From: Sphingomonas jinjuensis
GTDB lineage: Bacteria > Pseudomonadota > Alphaproteobacteria > Sphingomonadales > Sphingomonadaceae
Reading direction: 5' to 3'
Length of the DNA stretch: 64,000 bases
Assembly: GCF_014197105.1 (NCBI RefSeq)
Contig: NZ_JACIEV010000001.1
Location: 434,001-498,000, forward strand
The position numbers and the translations under genes were made by a program. Positions within the stretch are counted from its first letter, which is position 1, and each line of letters starts with the position of its first letter. The notes under the pieces were generated by a model. The model was not told the DNA's origin. It saw only the letters and a list, made by a program, of their open reading frames with translations, and searched no databases. Shown piece by piece: positions 18,549-27,251 of this stretch.

Positions 18549-19253
18549 ATGCGCGAGATCGTGTTCGATACCGAGACGACCGGCCTCAGCTTCTCCGGCG
18601 GCGATCGCCTCGTCGAGATCGGCTGCGTCGAACTGGTCAACCGGGTCGAAACCGGCAACGTCTTCCACGCCTATTACCACCCCGACCGCTCGATGCCGGC
18701 AGAGGCGCAGGCGGTCCACGGCATCTCCGACGCCTTTCTGGCCGACAAGCCGCGCTTTCACGAGGGCGTCGACGCGCTGATCGACTTTATCGGCGATGCG
18801 CCGCTGATCGCGCACAATGCCGGGTTCGATTTCTCCTTCCTCAACGGCGAGCTCTCGCGCTGTTCGAAGCCGCTAATCGCCCTGTCGCGGATGGTCGACA
18901 CGCTCCAGATCGCGCGCACCCGCCATCCCGGCGCCAAGCACACGCTCGACGCACTCTGCTCGCGCTACGGCATCGATCGCTCGCATCGCGTCCTCCACGG
19001 CGCGCTGCTCGACGCGCAGCTGCTGGCGCAGGTCTATGTCGAGCTGACCGGCGGCCGCCAGATCGGCCTCGGCCTGGTCGCCGAGCCGATCGTCGTGACG
19101 ATGGCGACGATCCAGCCCGCGTCGTCGCCGACGAACACCGGTCCGGCGCGTCCGCCGCGGATCTTCCGTGCCAGCGAGGGAGAACTCGCCGCTCATGCCG
19201 CGTTTCTGACGAAGTTGAACGAACCGATCTGGGGAGCCGCGGCGTCCGGTTGA
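18549..19253 (+). CDS. dnaQ: DNA polymerase III epsilon subunit
   Basis: 234-residue 3'-5' proofreading exonuclease. Exo I is F-D-T-E-T-T-G, Exo II is I-A-H-N-A-G-F-D, and Exo III has the H-x(4)-D arrangement in H-G-A-L-L-D-A. The tail is Pro- and Thr-rich and ends in a probable alpha-subunit-binding part. The coaE-dnaQ order is common in Alphaproteobacteria. Confidence 0.95.
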   Translation: MREIVFDTETTGLSFSGGDRLVEIGCVELVNRVETGNVFHAYYHPDRSMPAEAQAVHGISDAFLADKPRFHEGVDALIDFIGDAPLIAHNAGFDFSFLNGELSRCSKPLIALSRMVDTLQIARTRHPGAKHTLDALCSRYGIDRSHRVLHGALLDAQLLAQVYVELTGGRQIGLGLVAEPIVVTMATIQPASSPTNTGPARPPRIFRASEGELAAHAAFLTKLNEPIWGAAASG

Positions 19254-19306
19254 CGCCCGTTATGCCAAGGCCAACGGGTCGGCTGACAGCGAAGGAGAAG
19301 AAAACG

Positions 19307-19891
19307 ATGGATATCCAGATTTCCGGTCATCAGGTCACCACCGGCGATGCGCTGAAGGGCCACGTCACGGACCGGCTCCAGGGTATCGTCGACAAGTATT
19401 TCTCCCGGGCGATCTGGTCCGACGTCACCTTCGGACGGGGCCCGCACGACAACGGCTTCTCGTGCGACGTGATCGTCGGGGTCACCAAGGGCGTGGTGCT
19501 GAAGGGTCGGCACGAGGCGCAGGACGCTCACCTCGCCTTCGATGGCGCAGCAGGCAAGATCGAGAAGCAGCTGCGCCGCTACACGCGCCGTCTGAAGGCG
19601 CATAACGCGAGCGACGCGATCGCGGTCGAGGAGCAGTTCGAGTTCCAGAACGCCGGCTATACGCTGTTCCAGGATCAGCAGGATGCCGAGGAGGCCGGCG
19701 ACGCGCCCTTGATCATCGCCGAAACCCGCGTCGACGTGCCCGATGCCAGCGTGTCCGATGCGGTGATGATGCTCGACCTGCGCAACACCGCGGCGCTGCT
19801 GTTCAAGAACTCGGGCACCGGCGCCTACAACATGGTGTATCGCCGCGGCGACGGCACCATCGGCTGGGTCGAGCCGCAGCGCGCGGCATGA
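19307..19891 (+). CDS. hpf: Ribosome hibernation promoting factor, long form
   Basis: 194-residue ribosome-associated protein that dimerises 70S ribosomes in stationary phase. The N-terminal domain begins MDIQISGHQVTTGDALKGHV. The C-terminal dimer domain (S-V-S-D-A-V-M-M-L-D-L, then Y-R-R-G-D-G-T-I-G-W) is present, so this is the long form. The ATG at 19307 has AAGGAGAAG upstream, so the frame extension to 19250 was rejected. ptsN follows, as in many proteobacteria, but rpoN is not upstream here. Confidence 0.93.
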   Translation: MDIQISGHQVTTGDALKGHVTDRLQGIVDKYFSRAIWSDVTFGRGPHDNGFSCDVIVGVTKGVVLKGRHEAQDAHLAFDGAAGKIEKQLRRYTRRLKAHNASDAIAVEEQFEFQNAGYTLFQDQQDAEEAGDAPLIIAETRVDVPDASVSDAVMMLDLRNTAALLFKNSGTGAYNMVYRRGDGTIGWVEPQRAA

Positions 19892-19954
19892 CCGGTTGAA
19901 TCCCCCGGCGGGTGCGCCTAGTGCGCGCCCAAGCCGGGGGGCGAACGGACATCG

Positions 19955-20425
19955 ATGAACGATCTCAGCGATCTTCTGCGCCACGACGCCGTCGTCACCG
20001 ACGTCTCGGTCGCCAACAAGAAGCAGTTGCTCCAGCATCTTGCGGGGGTGGCGGCGCACATCGTCGCGCTCGACCCCAAGCTGGTCGGCGAACGACTCAT
20101 GGCGCGCGAACGCCTGGGGTCGACCGGATTCGGTGGCGGTGTGGCAATTCCCCATGCCAAGATCCCGGGGCTCGAGACGGTCGTCGGTGTCTTCGCCCGG
20201 TTGGCACAGCCGATCGACTTCGACGCGATCGACGACCTGCCCGTCGATCTCGTCTTCCTCTTGCTGTCGCCAACCGAAGCGGGGGCGGAGCATCTGAAGG
20301 CGCTGGCCCGCGTCTCGCGCCGCCTGCGCGACCGCGATTTCCTCGCCAAGCTGCGCGGTGCCGGGTCGCGCGACGCGCTCTACGTGCTGTTCACCGCCGA
20401 TGCCGCCCGCGATGCCGCCGCCTGA
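19955..20425 (+). CDS. ptsN: PTS IIA-like nitrogen-regulatory protein
   Basis: 156-residue EIIA-Ntr, the phosphoacceptor end of the nitrogen PTS. The phosphorylated histidine is in G-V-A-I-P-H-A-K-I, near residue 67. It regulates targets by protein contact and does not move sugars. It overlaps the following thioesterase gene by 14 bases. Confidence 0.92.
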   Translation: MNDLSDLLRHDAVVTDVSVANKKQLLQHLAGVAAHIVALDPKLVGERLMARERLGSTGFGGGVAIPHAKIPGLETVVGVFARLAQPIDFDAIDDLPVDLVFLLLSPTEAGAEHLKALARVSRRLRDRDFLAKLRGAGSRDALYVLFTADAARDAAA

Positions 20426-20870
20426 CAGCGGCGAGGCGGCGCACTTTCGCGCCCTCGAATCGCTGTATGCCTCGGCACCGATCAACCGCCTCTTCGAATC
20501 ACGGCTCGAGATCGTCGCGGCCGGAATCGCGCGCATCCACTTCGTCCTCGACGAGCGTCACTTCCACGCCGCCGGCGCCGTTCACGGCACCAGCTATTTC
20601 AAGATGCTCGACGATGCCGCCTTCTATGCGGCGAACAGCCTGGTCACCGATCGCTTCCTGCTGACGACCGCCTTCAACCTTCTCTTCACCCGCCCGCTCG
20701 GCCCCGGCCCGGTGATCGCCGAAGGCCGCTGGATCAGCGGCAAGCGCCGCGTGCTCGTCGCCGATGCGCGATTGATCGATGCCGAGGAGGAAGAGGCGGC
20801 ACGCGGCACCGGCACCTTCATGCGCTCGCAGATCGCATTGTCGGGCTTGCCGGGCTATCGCGCCGGATGA
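20412..20870 (+). CDS. Hotdog-fold thioesterase (PaaI/YbgC-like)
   Basis: 152-residue hotdog protein. The region F-H-A-A-G-A-V-H-G-T-S-Y-F-K-M-L-D-D-A-A resembles the H-G-G/H-G active-site region of PaaI-type acyl-CoA thioesterases. The start at 20412 overlaps ptsN. Earlier in-frame codons belong to the shadow of ptsN. The substrate is unknown. It overlaps the next gene by four bases. Confidence 0.8.
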   Translation: MPPPDSGEAAHFRALESLYASAPINRLFESRLEIVAAGIARIHFVLDERHFHAAGAVHGTSYFKMLDDAAFYAANSLVTDRFLLTTAFNLLFTRPLGPGPVIAEGRWISGKRRVLVADARLIDAEEEEAARGTGTFMRSQIALSGLPGYRAG

Positions 20871-21193
20871 GCGGCCGGCTGCCGACCGCGCTCGCCATCG
20901 GCGCGCTGTTGCGGCGGGTGAACGATTCGGGCGGCCTCGCCGTCGTCCGCGCCAGGGGGGATGAGCAAGCCGGCGGCGTACTCCTGATCCTTGAGGAACG
21001 CGACGGCCCGACACGTGTCGTCGAGCGCGGAATCGGGCCCGACGGACAGCTTGGGTTAATCGAAACGACTCCATCCGGGGATGTCGAAGGCTATTGGCGC
21101 CGCCGCCGATCGAGCGACCCCGATCTGTGGGTGGTTGCTCTGGACGTCGCACACGCCGAACGGTTCGCCGCTGAAACGATCGCGGCGAGTTGA
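20867..21193 (+). CDS. DUF1491-like protein
   Basis: 108-residue soluble protein with R-L-P-T-A-L-A-I-G-A-L-L-R-R near the start and Y-W-R-R-R-R-S-S-D-P-D-L-W-V near the end, a pattern I link to the alphaproteobacterial DUF1491 family. Function unknown. Its ATG overlaps the thioesterase stop (ATGA), making it part of the same transcript. Confidence 0.8.
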   Translation: MSGRLPTALAIGALLRRVNDSGGLAVVRARGDEQAGGVLLILEERDGPTRVVERGIGPDGQLGLIETTPSGDVEGYWRRRRSSDPDLWVVALDVAHAERFAAETIAAS

Positions 21194-21348
21194 CGCGACC
21201 CGTGCCGGCGGTGAGGGAGTCCGGCAGTTCTTCATAGGCGTTGTGCCGTGGCCGGGTGCGATCCGGATCGGTGACGCAGTCGGGGGGATGCCCGGGCGAT
21301 CGGCGTGCCGATCGGGTCCGTGGTCCAACCGCATATCGATACGTTTGA

Positions 21349-21975
21349 ATGTCGCTTCTTCAGCGCGCCGCTACGTTCGCGGCGATGACTCTTGTGTGCG
21401 CCGGTTTCATCGGCGTTAGCTCGCCCGGCCTCGCCGAGGAGCTGGACCGGTCGGCCATTTCCGCGACCGTCCTGGGCAACAACCCGCTGATGCCAGCGAT
21501 CGTTCCCGTCACTCCGGCCCCCGCGACGCCGACCGTTGCGCCCGCGGCGCCCAGCTTCGACAGCCTCGACGACGCCGTCGCCGCGCAGGATCCTGCGATC
21601 GCGACCGCCACCAATGCCGAAGCGCTCCGCTGTCTGGCCGGTGCCGTCTATTTCGAATCGAAGGGTGAGCCGCTCGCAGGCCAGCTCGCCGTCGCCAACG
21701 TTATCATCAATCGCACCAAGTCGGGTCGCTTCCCGGCTGATATCTGCGACGTCGTGACGCAGCGCGGCCAGTTCTCGTTCGTCCGTGGCGGCGAGATCCC
21801 CGATATCGACGCTGGCCGTGCGACCTATCGCAAGGCCATCGCCGTCGCCAAGGTGGCGCTTAACGCCGCCTGGGAAAGCCCGGCCGCCAAGGCGCTGTAC
21901 TTCAACGCCGTCGGCCGTCGTCCCAGTGGCGCCGCCCGGGTCGCGTCGATCGGCAACCACATCTTCTATCGCTGA
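21349..21975 (+). CDS. SleB-type cell wall hydrolase
   Basis: 208-residue exported protein. A hydrophobic signal peptide ending around S-P-G-L-A-E is followed by a Pro/Ala-rich linker. The C-terminal hydrolase_2 domain has L-A-G-A-V-Y-F-E-S-K-G-E, with a probable catalytic glutamate, and Q-F-S-F-V. This family cleaves peptidoglycan, as SleB does in spores; in Gram-negatives it is thought to remodel the wall. The 155 bases upstream should hold its own promoter. Confidence 0.87.
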   Translation: MSLLQRAATFAAMTLVCAGFIGVSSPGLAEELDRSAISATVLGNNPLMPAIVPVTPAPATPTVAPAAPSFDSLDDAVAAQDPAIATATNAEALRCLAGAVYFESKGEPLAGQLAVANVIINRTKSGRFPADICDVVTQRGQFSFVRGGEIPDIDAGRATYRKAIAVAKVALNAAWESPAAKALYFNAVGRRPSGAARVASIGNHIFYR

Positions 21976-22006
21976 GGTCGACCGCCGGGGTTGTTTCGTT
22001 CCCTGG

Positions 22007-22525
22007 ATGTTCTATGCGGGTGCGATGGCCAGCGTTGCACCCGCCCTTTGCCGCGACACCGACGATCCCGCGCTCTGCGCCGCCGAAGTGGCGCGAGGCG
22101 TCACGCGATTGCTGCTCCGTCACGACCTGTCGACGATCGCCGAGGTTCCGCTGGAGGGCGGACGCCGCGCCGATCTGATGGCGATCGATGCGCGTGGCGC
22201 GCTCGTCATCGTCGAGATCAAGGTATCGCGTGCCGACCTGATGGGCGACGGCAAATGGCCCGATTATCTGGCCCATTGCGATCGCTACTATTGGGCGGTC
22301 CCCGCCGGCTTCGACACCACGCCGTTCGACATGCCCGCCTTCCTGCCCGAACGGACCGGGATCATCGTCGCCGATCGCTATGACGCCGCGATCCTGCGCG
22401 AGGCGCACAGCCATCCGCTGCCCGCACATACCCGCAAGCGCTGCACGCTTGCCTTCGCCCGCCGTGCGGCGCGGCGGGTGACCGCGCTGACCGACCCCGA
22501 CGCCTTCACGCTGCCGCTGGAGTAG
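22007..22525 (+). CDS. mmcB: MmcB-family DNA repair-associated protein
   Basis: 172-residue protein with a nuclease-like core: G-R-R-A-D-L-M-A-I-D followed by V-I-V-E-I-K, the D...ExK pattern of PD-(D/E)XK enzymes. It also has the W-P-D-Y and C-D-R-Y-Y-W-A-V-P motifs of MmcB, which in Caulobacter is linked to mutagenesis and DNA damage. ATG at 22007 or 22025 could be the start; neither has a strong ribosome-binding site. Upstream in-frame residues are a shadow of the cell-wall hydrolase gene. Confidence 0.82.
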   Translation: MFYAGAMASVAPALCRDTDDPALCAAEVARGVTRLLLRHDLSTIAEVPLEGGRRADLMAIDARGALVIVEIKVSRADLMGDGKWPDYLAHCDRYYWAVPAGFDTTPFDMPAFLPERTGIIVADRYDAAILREAHSHPLPAHTRKRCTLAFARRAARRVTALTDPDAFTLPLE

Positions 22526-22540
22526 CTACGCGCTGCCAAG

Positions 22541-22619
22541 CCCGTCATGCCGAACTCGTTTCGGCATCTCAGGCGGCGGCGCGTGCGGCCTCAGATCCTG
22601 AACCAAGTTCAGGATGATG
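22541..22619. repeat. Dispersed palindromic repeat, CTGAA/TTCAG type
   Basis: CGTCATGCCGAA...TTTCGGCATCTC and AGATCCTGAAC...GTTCAGGAT are two adjacent hairpins. It lies between the convergent mmcB and ankyrin genes. Confidence 0.75.
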
Positions 22620-22627
22620 AACTTACG

Positions 22628-23227
22628 TTACAGCTTCGGTCCGGCGACCGCCGCCTGCACCTTCTTCGGCGCGTCGGTGAGCAGCTTGGTCAGCGCCGGA
22701 TTGCGCGCATCGCGCAGCGCATAGGCACGCGCCGACATGCCGGCGACGCTGTCGGTCTGGTCGGGATCGGCCCCCTTGTCGAGCAGCACCCGGGCCGTCG
22801 CGACGTCGCGATTCTGCACCGCTGCGATCAGCGGGGTTTCGCCCGACGCGTTGGCGAGATTGGGGTTCGCCTTGTATTCCAGCAGGATCGGCACGTAATT
22901 GCCCTTGCCCAACTGCGCCGCCAGCATCAGCGGCGTGTTGTTGCGCTTGTCGCGGATGTTCGGATCGGCGCCCGACTGCAGCAGATACTTCATGAAATTT
23001 TCGCCGCCGCCGTTCTTGACGATGATGTGCAGCGCCGCGTCACCGCTCGTCACTTCCTTGACGTTGACGATCGTGCTGCCCGGTCGACCGAGCATGTCGA
23101 CGACGGTCTTGCCGTCCTCCTTCTTGATCGCGTCGAGGAACTTATATCCCTCCGACTGCTGCTGCGCGGCGAGCGGCGCGGCGAGGAGCACCAGGGTGGC
23201 GACGAGGAGCGGGGTACGGCGACGCAT
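22628..23227 (-). CDS. Exported ankyrin-repeat protein
   Basis: 199-residue protein with a Sec signal (hydrophobic run ending L-A-A-P-L-A-A-Q). About four ankyrin repeats follow, with recognisable G-A-D-P-N-x-R-D, N-T-P-L-M-L-A-A, G-E-T-P-L-I-A-A-V and G-A-D-P-D-Q-T-D turns. It should act in the periplasm by protein binding; the partner is unknown. The ATG at 23227 lies at the signal-peptide start. It is divergent from the SCO1-like gene with a 72-base gap. Confidence 0.85.
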   Translation of the reverse strand: MRRRTPLLVATLVLLAAPLAAQQQSEGYKFLDAIKKEDGKTVVDMLGRPGSTIVNVKEVTSGDAALHIIVKNGGGENFMKYLLQSGADPNIRDKRNNTPLMLAAQLGKGNYVPILLEYKANPNLANASGETPLIAAVQNRDVATARVLLDKGADPDQTDSVAGMSARAYALRDARNPALTKLLTDAPKKVQAAVAGPKL

Positions 23228-23299
23228 GGGGATGATCCCTCTTGGAAAGCGGCGGGAAACTTGCGCAGCCGGCGCTAACAGATCAAGGCTGGCACGGTC

Positions 23300-23887
23300 A
23301 TGAACATTTTTCGCAACGGTCTGCTCGCGCTGTCGTTCGCCGCTGCCGCCTGCCAGCCGTCCGCCCCCGCCGCCAACCCTCCGCTCGAGGGCGCCAGCAT
23401 CGGCGGGCCCTTCGCGCTGACCGACCAGGATGGCCGCGCCGTCACCGATCGCAGCTTCGCCGGCCGGTATCGCATCATGTACTTCGGCTATACCTTCTGC
23501 CCCGACGTCTGCCCGACCGACGCCGCCGTGATCGGCAAGGCGCTGAAGCAGGTTGAGGCGGACAAGCCCGACCTCGGCGGGCGAATCGTCCCGATCTTCG
23601 TCACCGTCGATCCCGCCCGCGACACACCCGCCGCGCTCAAGGCGTTCGTGACCAACTTCCACCCGCGCATGGTCGGCCTGACCGGCGATCCGGCCGCGAT
23701 CGCCAAAGTGCAGAAGGAATTCGCGATCTTCTCCGACAAGGGAGAGACGACGGCCGGCGGCGGCTATCTGATGAACCACAGCACGCAAAGCTATCTGATG
23801 GCCCCCGACGGCAAGCCGCTGGCCCTGCTGCCGCTCGACCAGGGGCCGCAGGCGGTGGCGACCGAGATCGAGAAGTGGGCGTCGTGA
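23300..23887 (+). CDS. SCO1/SenC family copper-binding lipoprotein
   Basis: 195-residue thioredoxin-fold protein for copper delivery to cytochrome oxidase CuA or for thiol redox. The copper ligands C-P-D-V-C-P and a later M-N-H-S-T are present. The N-terminus is a signal ending A-A-A-C, so it is probably a lipoprotein. It overlaps the next gene by four bases. No oxidase gene is nearby. Confidence 0.9.
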   Translation: MNIFRNGLLALSFAAAACQPSAPAANPPLEGASIGGPFALTDQDGRAVTDRSFAGRYRIMYFGYTFCPDVCPTDAAVIGKALKQVEADKPDLGGRIVPIFVTVDPARDTPAALKAFVTNFHPRMVGLTGDPAAIAKVQKEFAIFSDKGETTAGGGYLMNHSTQSYLMAPDGKPLALLPLDQGPQAVATEIEKWAS

Positions 23888-24312
23888 CCAAATTCTGGGA
23901 ACAGCCGATCGAGACGCTCGACCGCGGCCAGTGGGAGGCGCTGTGCGACGGCTGCGGCAAATGCTGCATCCACAAGCTCGAGGACGAGGATACCGGCGAG
24001 CTGATGGCGACCAACGTCGCCTGTCGCCTGCTCGACCGCAAGAGCGGCTTCTGTTCCGACTATAAGCATCGCCGCGCCTATGTGCCCGAGTGCGTGCGCC
24101 TGACCGTCGGCAACGTCCGCGACATCGACTGGCTGCCGACGACCTGCGCCTATCGTCTGCGCGCCAATGGCCAGCCGCTGTATGACTGGCATTATCTGAT
24201 CTCCGGCGATCGCGAGAGTGTCCATGCCGCAGGCCAGTCGGTGCGGGGATGGACGGTGAGCGAAGACGATGTCGGCGATCTCGAGCATCACCTCGTCGAT
24301 CGCGAGCTATGA
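23884..24312 (+). CDS. YcgN-like cysteine cluster protein (UPF0260)
   Basis: 142-residue protein with a cysteine cluster C-D-G-C-G-K-C-C-I-H near the N-terminus and further cysteines at G-F-C-S-D-Y, P-E-C-V and T-T-C-A-Y. The pattern fits the UPF0260 (YcgN) family, predicted to bind metal or a cluster. The GTG at 23884 overlaps the SCO1 stop (GTGA); GTG at 23875 is less likely. It starts T-K-F-W-E, as expected. Confidence 0.88.
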   Translation: MTKFWEQPIETLDRGQWEALCDGCGKCCIHKLEDEDTGELMATNVACRLLDRKSGFCSDYKHRRAYVPECVRLTVGNVRDIDWLPTTCAYRLRANGQPLYDWHYLISGDRESVHAAGQSVRGWTVSEDDVGDLEHHLVDREL

Positions 24313-25091
24313 ACTGGTGGCGAGGCCGCCCTCACCCTTCCGGCGCTGACGCGCCTCCCTCCTTCTCCCGGCGGGAGAGGGAAGAGCCGCCGCAGGCGGC
24401 GAAGGGTGAAGGCGGAAACGCTCCCGACTTCGAGATTGTCCGCCATCCCACGGCCCGCTCGCTCCGTCTGTCGCTAGACCCCACCACCGGTCGCGCCCGC
24501 CTGGTGATCCCCCGCCGCGCAGCGCTCAAGCCGGCGCTTGCCTGGGCCGAGGGGAAAACGGCGTGGATCGAGGCACAGCGCGCGAATCTGCCGCAACCGA
24601 TTCCCTTCGTCTCAGGCCTTTGTCTCACCGTCGCGGACGAGCCGATGGAAATTCGTTGGAGCGAGGGGCCACGCCGCCGCATCGACGCAACCCAGGGCAT
24701 TCTCTCGCTGCAGGGGCCGCAGGACACCGTGGCGCGCCGTGTCGAGGCTTGGCTCCGCTCCCGAGCGCTTGCGCTACTCGAAACCGAAACCCGCGCCATC
24801 GCGGCGCAGGCCGGCGTCACCGTCGATCGCGTCGCGATCGGCGATGCGCGTGGCCGATGGGGCAGCTGCTCGTCGTCGGGGACGATCCGCTACAGCTGGC
24901 GGCTGATCCTGGCGCCCGGATTCGTCCGCCGCGCGACCGTCGCACACGAGGTCGCGCATCGCGTCCACATGAACCATTCGGCCGCCTTTCACGCGCTCGC
25001 CGCCGAGCTGCTCGGCGAAGATCCGGCGCCGGCGCATGCGTGGCTACGCGCGTATGGCGCATCGCTTCATTGGTTCGGGCGATCGTCCTGA
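24309..25091 (+). CDS. YgjP/DUF45-type zinc metallopeptidase with repeat-encoded N-terminus
   Basis: 260-residue member of the M48-like YgjP family. The zinc motif is H-E-V-A-H, with M-N-H-S-A-A-F-H downstream, and G-R-W-G-S-C precedes it. The ATG at 24309 overlaps the previous stop (ATGA). Residues about 8-36 are encoded by a dispersed repeat (24331-24412). Normal family sequence resumes at D-F-E-I-V-R-H-P-T-A-R-S-L. The repeat keeps the frame open. The 3' end overlaps the oppositely transcribed PBP gene by 25 bases. Confidence 0.85.
   Translation: MNWWRGRPHPSGADAPPSFSRREREEPPQAAKGEGGNAPDFEIVRHPTARSLRLSLDPTTGRARLVIPRRAALKPALAWAEGKTAWIEAQRANLPQPIPFVSGLCLTVADEPMEIRWSEGPRRRIDATQGILSLQGPQDTVARRVEAWLRSRALALLETETRAIAAQAGVTVDRVAIGDARGRWGSCSSSGTIRYSWRLILAPGFVRRATVAHEVAHRVHMNHSAAFHALAAELLGEDPAPAHAWLRAYGASLHWFGRSS
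24331..24412. repeat. Dispersed CTCACCCTTC-type repeat inside a coding region
   Basis: Same family as 17849-17937 and 63457-63544, with arms CTCACCCTTC and GAAGGGTGAAG around CTCCCGGCGGGAG. It is translated as part of the metallopeptidase N-terminus, rich in Arg, Pro, Ser and Glu. Confidence 0.85.
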
Positions 25092-27202
25092 GGCGCCGCC
25101 GAACGCGGCGGTAGCGTCCGCTGCGGTGTGGCGGGCGTATCGCGGCGTGGCGTCGGCTCGGGGGTGCGACCGATCACGCGATCGATGAAGTCCTGGTCCA
25201 GCTCCTGCTGTGGCGGCGGATCCTGGCGATTGCGCGGGTCGCGGGGATCGCGCACCGCCGGCGCCTCGGGAATGTCGCCGGGCGTCACCACGGGGCCGTC
25301 GTCGCCGCCGCCGACCGGATTGCCGTCGGGATCGACGTAGGTCGCATTGTCGGGCGCGCCGAGATAGCTTTCTTCGTCGGGCTCAAGCTGCCAATCGGGC
25401 AGCGTCACCTGGGTCTGGAACTGCTCGATCGGCCGGTTGGCCGTCGCCGGCTTCATGAAGGCGGCGAAGGCGCGCGCGGGCGCGGTGCCGCCATGCAGTC
25501 CGCGGATCGGCCGGGCATCGTCGCGGCCCATCCACACGCCGGTCGTCAGCCCGGACGAGAAGCCCAGGAACCAGCCGTCCTTTTCCGACGTCGTCGTCCC
25601 CGTCTTGCCCGCGGTCGGCCGGCCGATCTGCGCGGCGCGACCGGTGCCGGTGTTCACCGCGGTCTGGAGCAGGTCGATCATCTCGGCGGCGACATAGGGC
25701 GCGACCAGTACATGGCTGCGATCGGTTTCGTGGGTGTAGATCGTCTCGCCGTTCGCGGTGACGCGGGTGATGCCATAGGGCGCGACCGCGACACCGCCCG
25801 CCGCGACGCTGGCGAAGGCGCGGGTCATGTCGATCAGGCGCACGTCGCTGGTCCCCAGCACCATCGACGGATGGGTGTTGACCGGCGTGGTGATGCCGAA
25901 GCGTCGTGCCATGTCGGCGACGGTCGCGAAGCCGACCTCCTGCCCCAGCTTCGCCGCGACCGTGTTGAGCGAATAGGCGAAGGCGGTGCGCAGCGATACC
26001 GGGCCGCTGTTGCGCCGCGAATCGTTGCGCGGGCTCCACCCGTCGATCGTCACCGGCTCGTCGACGATCGAATCTTCCGGCTTGTGCCCCGCCTCCAGCG
26101 CCGCGAGATAGACGAACAGCTTGAACGCCGATCCCGGCTGGCGCTGCGCCTGCGTCGCGCGGTTGTAGATCGAACTGACATAGTCGGTCCCGCCGACCAT
26201 CGCCCGCACCGCACCGTCGCGGTCGAGGCTGACGAGGCTGCCCTGCGCGCCCTTCGGGACATTGGCCTGGATGGCACTGTCCGCCTGGCGCTGCATCGAC
26301 AGGTCGAGCGTCGTCCACACCTCCAGCGGTGCTTCGGTTTCGTCGATCAGCGTATCGAGCTGCGGCAGGGCCCAGTCGGTGAAATAGCGGACGCTGTTCT
26401 GCTGCGGCTGCGGCGCCAGTTTCAGATCGTCGGGCCGCGCGGCGGCGGCTTCCGCCTCGGTGATGTCGCCGGCGCGGACCATTGCCTGGAGCACGACGCT
26501 AGCGCGGCCCACCGCGGCCTCGGCGTCGGCGGTCGGCGAATAGTTCGACGGCGCCTTGACCAGCCCCGCGATGACCGCCGCTTCGGCCAGGCTCAGCCGA
26601 TCGGCGCCATGGCCGAAGAACTTCCGGCTCGCCGCGTCGATGCCGTAAGCGCCGCCGCCATAGTAAACCTTGTTGAGGTACAGCTCGAGCACCTCGTCCT
26701 TGCTGAACTTCCGCTCGATCGCGAGCGCCAGGATCCATTCGCGAAACTTGCGGCCGAACTTCTTCTGGTTGTTCAGGAAGACGTTGCGCGCCAGCTGCTG
26801 GGTGATCGTCGACCCGCCCTGAACCCAGCGCCCACGCTCGTAGCGGACCTGGACCGAACGAGCGATGCCGATCGGATCGACGCCGAGATGGCTGCGGAAC
26901 CGGCGATCCTCGACCGCGATGGTCGCATCGCGCATGACGGCGGGGATACGGGAATAGGGCAGCCATTCGCCATAGCTGGGCCCGAGCGACACGATCACGG
27001 TGCCGTCGGCGGCGTGAACGCGGATCATCTGCCCGTTGGGCGAGGATTTGAGCTGATCGAAGCTCGGCAGCTGCGAGCGCGCGACATAGACCGCGATCAC
27101 CAACGCCCCGACCGCCAGCACCGCTAGGCCGACGACGATCTTGATGAGGAGGGAGAGGCGGCGACGCCAGGGAGAGGGCGAGCGGGTGCGCTTACGAGCC
27201 AT
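25067..27202 (-). CDS. Class A penicillin-binding protein (PBP1A-like)
   Basis: 711-residue bifunctional peptidoglycan synthase anchored by one N-terminal membrane helix after M-A-R-K-R-T-R. The GT51 transglycosylase domain has the catalytic glutamate in A-V-E-D-R-R-F and G-G-S-T-I-T-Q-Q. The transpeptidase has S-A-F-K (SxxK) and K-T-G-T-T. The tail after about residue 640 is Pro/Asp/Arg-rich and disordered. I chose ATG 27202 over TTG 27208. Its last 25 bases overlap the end of the metallopeptidase gene. Confidence 0.95.
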   Translation of the reverse strand: MARKRTRSPSPWRRRLSLLIKIVVGLAVLAVGALVIAVYVARSQLPSFDQLKSSPNGQMIRVHAADGTVIVSLGPSYGEWLPYSRIPAVMRDATIAVEDRRFRSHLGVDPIGIARSVQVRYERGRWVQGGSTITQQLARNVFLNNQKKFGRKFREWILALAIERKFSKDEVLELYLNKVYYGGGAYGIDAASRKFFGHGADRLSLAEAAVIAGLVKAPSNYSPTADAEAAVGRASVVLQAMVRAGDITEAEAAAARPDDLKLAPQPQQNSVRYFTDWALPQLDTLIDETEAPLEVWTTLDLSMQRQADSAIQANVPKGAQGSLVSLDRDGAVRAMVGGTDYVSSIYNRATQAQRQPGSAFKLFVYLAALEAGHKPEDSIVDEPVTIDGWSPRNDSRRNSGPVSLRTAFAYSLNTVAAKLGQEVGFATVADMARRFGITTPVNTHPSMVLGTSDVRLIDMTRAFASVAAGGVAVAPYGITRVTANGETIYTHETDRSHVLVAPYVAAEMIDLLQTAVNTGTGRAAQIGRPTAGKTGTTTSEKDGWFLGFSSGLTTGVWMGRDDARPIRGLHGGTAPARAFAAFMKPATANRPIEQFQTQVTLPDWQLEPDEESYLGAPDNATYVDPDGNPVGGGDDGPVVTPGDIPEAPAVRDPRDPRNRQDPPPQQELDQDFIDRVIGRTPEPTPRRDTPATPQRTLPPRSAAPQDDRPNQ

Positions 27203-27251
27203 GAGCAACCCGCGCGATACGCGTTAACCGTGGCGCGGACAAGCGATCTCG

